Below, in pieces: positions 6,999-9,807 of a DNA stretch of 9,807 nucleotides. Each line of letters starts with the position of its first letter. Position 1 is the stretch's first letter. The notes beneath the pieces were generated by a model. That model was given only the letters and a program-made list of their open reading frames with translations, was not told the origin of the DNA and made no database searches. The DNA is from Treponema sp. UBA3819 (GTDB lineage: Bacteria; Spirochaetota; Spirochaetia; Treponematales; Treponemataceae). A program made the position numbers and the translations under genes. The DNA lies in contig DFDV01000014.1 of assembly GCA_002369025.1 (NCBI GenBank), positions 1 to 9,807 on the forward strand. The letters run 5' to 3'.

Positions 6999-7886
6999 TT
7001 ATAATGTTCCCCAATGTTCAACAATGTATGCCGCATCACGCCGGAAGCGGTATTTATTTTTATCCACCCAGTAGCGAGCGTCATTAAACTGGCGCAGGGT
7101 CTCAAAGAATCCGCAGCCTGAGCGGCGAAGAAAAACCCAGAAGGATGAGCGTGGAATAACGCCGTGGTCATCTGCAAATTCCGGCAGAAGATTTTTCAGA
7201 TAAAAGCGGGATGAACTCAGGTTTGCCGTAGTATCTTCCGGCACAGGTTCATCCTGACAGGAAAGCGTGAAAACCGTAGAAATGGTGATTTTTTCTCCCC
7301 AGAGCCAGGCGCGGAAAGACAAATCCAGATTCTGCCAGTAGGGAGCCGTAATGGAATAATCATAGCCGCCAAGCTGAATGAAAGTCTGCCGGTTATAGAG
7401 ACCGATATAGTCATAAGGATAGAGAGTCGGTCTTCCGTCTGAAATAACAGATTCAGTCTCCACATCCAGCACAGAATCCTCTACTGAAGGACTGAAGACA
7501 ATGGGAAAACCGGGGGCTGACGGACAGATGAGCCGGGGTACAACGCAATAAGGCTTTTCTGCAACAAGTTTTTCTGCAATACGGGGAGTAAGGGCACCCG
7601 GCGCAAAGGAAAGACTGTCCCGGATGACAAGCACATAATCTGCGTCCACTTCGCTCATACCGATGTTTATCAGGTCTCCGTCAGTCACAGGCTCCAGGGG
7701 CACGATGAATTTAACAAAGGGAAAGCGGTGGGAAAGGTCATCAAGATTATAATTTTCCGAGGTCGGCTCAAAGGAAACGATGGACTTAAAGCCGCATTTT
7801 AAAAGGTTTTCCAGCGTCTGTATGCGGTAATGACTTCCTTCCGTATTCAAAAGAAGGACGGCAATATCAAGCTGAACGGACGGCAT
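6999..7886 (-). CDS. GT-A-fold glycosyltransferase-like protein
   Basis: This is a 295-residue protein with the outline of a family 2 glycosyltransferase. It begins with LDIAVLLLN and a helix-strand unit. DADYVLVIRDS (81-91) sits where the metal-binding DxD strand is expected, with Asp-Ser in place of DxD, and YIGLYNRQTFIQLGGYD (160-176) matches the acceptor-site 'R..f..lGGfD' motif. Next, QNLDLSFRAWLWG (185-197) corresponds to 'EDxDLxxRxxxxG', but the first two acidic residues are Gln and Asn. The fold call is fair; activity is uncertain because two expected acidic positions are altered. The ATG at 7886 is preferred over a GTG at 7958: a strong ribosome site lies just upstream, the GT-A fold starts at this point, and the extra 24 residues look unstructured. 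It begins 43 bases after the upstream stop. It could be a transferase for the sugar made by the neighbouring genes, or a non-catalytic paralogue. Confidence 0.72.
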   Translation of the reverse strand: MPSVQLDIAVLLLNTEGSHYRIQTLENLLKCGFKSIVSFEPTSENYNLDDLSHRFPFVKFIVPLEPVTDGDLINIGMSEVDADYVLVIRDSLSFAPGALTPRIAEKLVAEKPYCVVPRLICPSAPGFPIVFSPSVEDSVLDVETESVISDGRPTLYPYDYIGLYNRQTFIQLGGYDYSITAPYWQNLDLSFRAWLWGEKITISTVFTLSCQDEPVPEDTTANLSSSRFYLKNLLPEFADDHGVIPRSSFWVFLRRSGCGFFETLRQFNDARYWVDKNKYRFRRDAAYIVEHWGTL

Positions 7887-7890
7887 GCGT

Positions 7891-7902
7891 TCCTTTCCCC
7901 CC
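7891..7902 (-). promoter_or_regulatory. Ribosome binding site deciding the start of the GT-A-like gene
   Basis: The minus strand reads GGGGGGAAAGGA, ending four bases before the ATG at 7886. The alternative GTG/ATG pair at 7958/7955 has only a weak AAGG upstream. This supports the shorter 295-residue protein. Confidence 0.6.
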
Positions 7903-7929
7903 AGAACCGTCCTGTTAATCTGCCTCTGA

Positions 7930-9513
7930 TTAAAAATTAAAGGTATAGTATTCATCACATGCCTTGCACTTTGCCAGAGCTTCCGGGGAAAAATCGTTTT
8001 TCAGATGAGGGGTCAGGTATTCTGCAAAACGCTTCCATACGCTTTCTATGCCTTCACTGCATGCATTTCCCACCTGACTTACAAAAGGCTGACAGAAACA
8101 GAGGGGAACACTTCCATCGGCAAGAATGGTCATGTCACGGCGCAGGTGCCAGCAGGGATTGCGTACCAGAGGCGAAAGGTCTGCTGATTTCTGGTCTTCA
8201 AGCTGACCGCAGAAAGAATTGTACTTCTGGATTATCACTTCTCCTGCGCTTTCATGGCTGCTTTCCTTCCAGTAGCGGTAAAATGCTTCCAGCTGGGATT
8301 CATTAATCTTCATGCGGGTAAACTGGGGATAGACATGATGGGGAAAAGCGCGGGCAAGAAGTCCGGTTGCTTCTACAGCAAGGGCAAAATGGCTTTCCGG
8401 GCACTGGTGGATTTTTGCGTAGAGGCTGCTTTCCATGGCATCCAGAAGGACTACCCAGATAATGCGGTCTGCGTCCAGTTTCTGCAGGCGGGAGATAAGT
8501 TCCGGGCTGACAAGAGTTGCGTCAGTTTCTATAAAGACGGTAAGTTCAGGATATGAGAGAACCTGCTCCACAAAGTCTGCAAATTGAGGATGCAGAAGAG
8601 GCTCGCCAAAGGCTGAAAGGGAAACGACGGCTTTTTCTGAAAAAGAAGCAATCTGAGCAAGAAGCTTTTTGAAGTCAGCCAGACTCATGTCAGAAAGAGG
8701 ATTCTTTTCCGTAAGAGAATTGTATGGAGAATAGACCAGATTGTGATTATACTTTCCTGCTATCTGAATATTGTAAAAAGCAGGGACTGTCTGAAGCACA
8801 GAAAGGTCTTTTTCCGCCAGGTCTGAAAGGGCTATGACATCAAAATCTGCCGTCTGCAGCATATTTCCGGCCGCCTCAAAAAGATGCTTGCAGGAAAGGA
8901 AATTGATTTTTTCCCCGCAGGAAAAGTCAAGGCGAAGCATGCGGTAGTCTTTTGGGGCAATGACTGTTTCTATCTCAAAAGAATTGATGTCGCCGCTCAT
9001 AATTGAAAAAAGTGAATCACGGCAAGCAGGTTTTTCTCCTGCCGCTTTTTGAATGCCTTCTCCCAGTGAAGCAATAATGGATGCGGCTCCTGAGTCGATG
9101 ACTTCCGGGGCAAGGCCATAGGGATAGCCGTCTGCAAAGGTGTATTCGGCAAGATATCTGCTGTGGGTCTGCATGAGTTCGCTGGTGAGCGGCAGATTAA
9201 GGAAGGGACAGTCTGCCCAGGCGAAAAGGGCATAATCAGCCTTGTGGGCCGAACAGGCTGCGGAGATTTCTTTTGCCACAAGGGCGGCAGTCCAGTCTGA
9301 CCTTTTTACGAATGAAATATGTTCTTTACCGCCGGCAGCCTTTTCTGCGGGCAGGCAGTTTGCGTCATCTGTAAACACCAGCGTCTTTACCGAATCAGGA
9401 AGGCTTTCCGCCCACAAAAGGGCACGGTCAAAGGCTGACTTTCCGTCAAAGGAGGAGTCAAATGCATGGGGCATTTTTGCGCCGGCGAATAAAACGGTCA
9501 GAAACGTTTTCAT
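7930..9513 (-). CDS. Spiro-SPASM-like protein: degenerate nucleotidyltransferase + cysteine-less radical-SAM-like domain + SPASM
   Basis: This 527-residue protein has three parts. Residues 1-190 resemble an SpsF-type nucleotidyltransferase (DGKSAFDRAL at 23-32; ADCPFLNLPL at 100-109) but lack the basic RxxSxRLPGK loop. Residues 245-400 look like a radical SAM barrel: the first strand runs into YNHNLVYS (255-262), where the three cysteines of CxxxCxxC are replaced by Tyr255, Leu259 and Ser262, while the SAM-binding GEP (303-305) survives. The C-terminus is a SPASM domain with C454, DG (466-467), C472, C474, GN (482-483), C485 and a final CKAC (516-519), so it should still bind an auxiliary Fe-S cluster. 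I recall a spirochaete-only 'spiro-SPASM' family with this character; membership needs a profile search. The ATG at 9513 is preferred over a GTG at 9531 because the domain begins there; neither has a clear ribosome site. It is the first gene of the operon. Confidence 0.8.
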   Translation of the reverse strand: MKTFLTVLFAGAKMPHAFDSSFDGKSAFDRALLWAESLPDSVKTLVFTDDANCLPAEKAAGGKEHISFVKRSDWTAALVAKEISAACSAHKADYALFAWADCPFLNLPLTSELMQTHSRYLAEYTFADGYPYGLAPEVIDSGAASIIASLGEGIQKAAGEKPACRDSLFSIMSGDINSFEIETVIAPKDYRMLRLDFSCGEKINFLSCKHLFEAAGNMLQTADFDVIALSDLAEKDLSVLQTVPAFYNIQIAGKYNHNLVYSPYNSLTEKNPLSDMSLADFKKLLAQIASFSEKAVVSLSAFGEPLLHPQFADFVEQVLSYPELTVFIETDATLVSPELISRLQKLDADRIIWVVLLDAMESSLYAKIHQCPESHFALAVEATGLLARAFPHHVYPQFTRMKINESQLEAFYRYWKESSHESAGEVIIQKYNSFCGQLEDQKSADLSPLVRNPCWHLRRDMTILADGSVPLCFCQPFVSQVGNACSEGIESVWKRFAEYLTPHLKNDFSPEALAKCKACDEYYTFNF

Positions 9514-9522
9514 ATTATTGTA

Positions 9523-9551
9523 AGTGTACACGATTTGCGGCGATTTGGGAA
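9523..9551 (-). promoter_or_regulatory. Candidate operon promoter
   Basis: On the minus strand TTCCCA (9551-9546) and TACACT (9528-9523) lie 17 bases apart, each matching consensus at 4 of 6 positions. Transcription would begin about 9515-9516, two or three bases before the ATG at 9513, which would make the message nearly leaderless. The match is modest and the true promoter could lie further right, in or beyond the repeat region. Confidence 0.3.
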
Positions 9552-9565
9552 TAGTCGCGGAATCA

Positions 9566-9688
9566 ACGGATGAGGCACAGATATTGGGAAAGAAACCACG
9601 GATGAACGGGGATTAACACGGATGAGGCACAGATAAAAATAAAAAACATCGGTGTCCTATCTGTGTCTATCTGTGTGCATCTGTGTCA
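9566..9688. repeat. Degenerate intergenic direct and inverted repeat
   Basis: ACGGATGAGGCACAGATA occurs twice exactly (9566-9583 and 9618-9635), with a partial copy ACGGATGAAC between them (9598-9607). Further right, ATCTGTGT recurs three times with a 10-base period (9659, 9669, 9679). These right-hand units are approximate reverse complements of the left-hand ones, so 9615-9635 can pair with about 9668-9687 as an imperfect long hairpin. Similar 'CACGGATGAACACGGAT' sequence is a familiar dispersed intergenic repeat in several bacterial phyla. There is no transposase nearby. It lies upstream of the operon and may affect its transcription or simply be an inserted repeat. Confidence 0.7.
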
Positions 9689-9807
9689 AAAAACAAGGCT
9701 CCGCAATGTAAAACGGGTTCTGAAAAAATGGCTTCCAGTGCAGTTGTGGCTCAACAAAAACAGACTAACGGCAAGCGGGCCACTGAAATCCACGGTTGTG
9801 CGTATTT
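9689..9807. other. Right-edge stretch without a supported gene
   Basis: I see no ribosome binding site, terminator, tRNA or recognisable protein here. One minus-strand frame is open from the window edge to a stop near 9686 (about 40 codons), with a peptide rich in Phe, Leu, Ser and Arg that matches nothing I know. Together with the adjoining repeat this looks like intergenic or dispersed-repeat DNA. The end of a gene entering from the right cannot be excluded. Confidence 0.4.

Noticed and set aside
7887..7958. Longer GTG start of the GT-A-like gene
   Set aside because: The extra 24 residues do not belong to the fold, they overlap the upstream gene, and the ribosome site favours 7886. It remains possible.
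9514..9531. GTG start six codons upstream of the spiro-SPASM-like gene
   Set aside because: It has no ribosome site and the domain begins at the ATG; evidence for either start is weak.
9566..9688. CRISPR array
   Set aside because: There are only two exact repeat copies, no equal-length unique spacers and no cas genes; the inverted units do not fit an array.
9532..9807. Insertion sequence or transposon end
   Set aside because: No transposase fragment, no clear terminal inverted repeats and no target-site duplication could be seen.

Overview
The window looks like chromosomal DNA of a spirochaete, most likely a Treponema. The best marker is a complete flaA gene for the periplasmic flagellar sheath protein. 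A second marker is a protein that resembles the spirochaete-restricted 'spiro-SPASM' family. Base composition is moderate, and every gene I can support lies on the minus strand, so transcription runs from right (about 9.5 kb) to left.

Layout in the order of transcription. The right edge (9532-9807) is non-coding as far as I can see and holds a degenerate direct and inverted repeat built on ACGGATGAGGCACAGATA and ATCTGTGT units. Six tightly packed genes follow: (1) 9513-7930, a spiro-SPASM-like protein with a degenerate nucleotidyltransferase domain, a radical-SAM-like domain without the CxxxCxxC cysteines, and a C-terminal SPASM domain; (2) 7886-6999, a GT-A-fold glycosyltransferase-like protein; (3) 6998-4482, an 838-residue three-domain protein (SpsF/KdsB-type cytidylyltransferase, PseG-like sugar hydrolase/glycosyltransferase-B domain, zinc-ribbon plus SAM methyltransferase); (4) 4482-2863, an ATP-grasp ligase with an unusual C-terminal extension; (5) 2866-1841, an exported N-acetylmuramoyl-L-alanine amidase; (6) 1844-1398, a membrane-anchored GerMN-domain protein. 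Genes 2 to 6 abut or overlap by 0 to 4 bases, which predicts one translationally coupled operon. flaA (1298-183) follows with its own good sigma-70 promoter and Shine-Dalgarno sequence and ends at a rho-independent terminator (108-141). Directly after the terminator, a second sigma-70-like promoter drives the first 23 codons of a gene that leaves the window at its left edge.

How they may work together: genes 1 to 4 look like a compact activated-sugar and glycan-modification module (nucleotide activation, sugar processing, methylation, ATP-dependent ligation, glycosyl transfer). Genes 5 and 6 act on or near peptidoglycan in the periplasm, where FlaA also sits. Treponeme flagellins are known to be glycosylated, so a flagellar-filament or cell-envelope glycan is the leading hypothesis for the module, but the sequence alone does not prove the target. 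The most unusual parts are the three-domain fusion and the radical-SAM-like protein that has lost its catalytic cysteines while keeping its SPASM cysteines.
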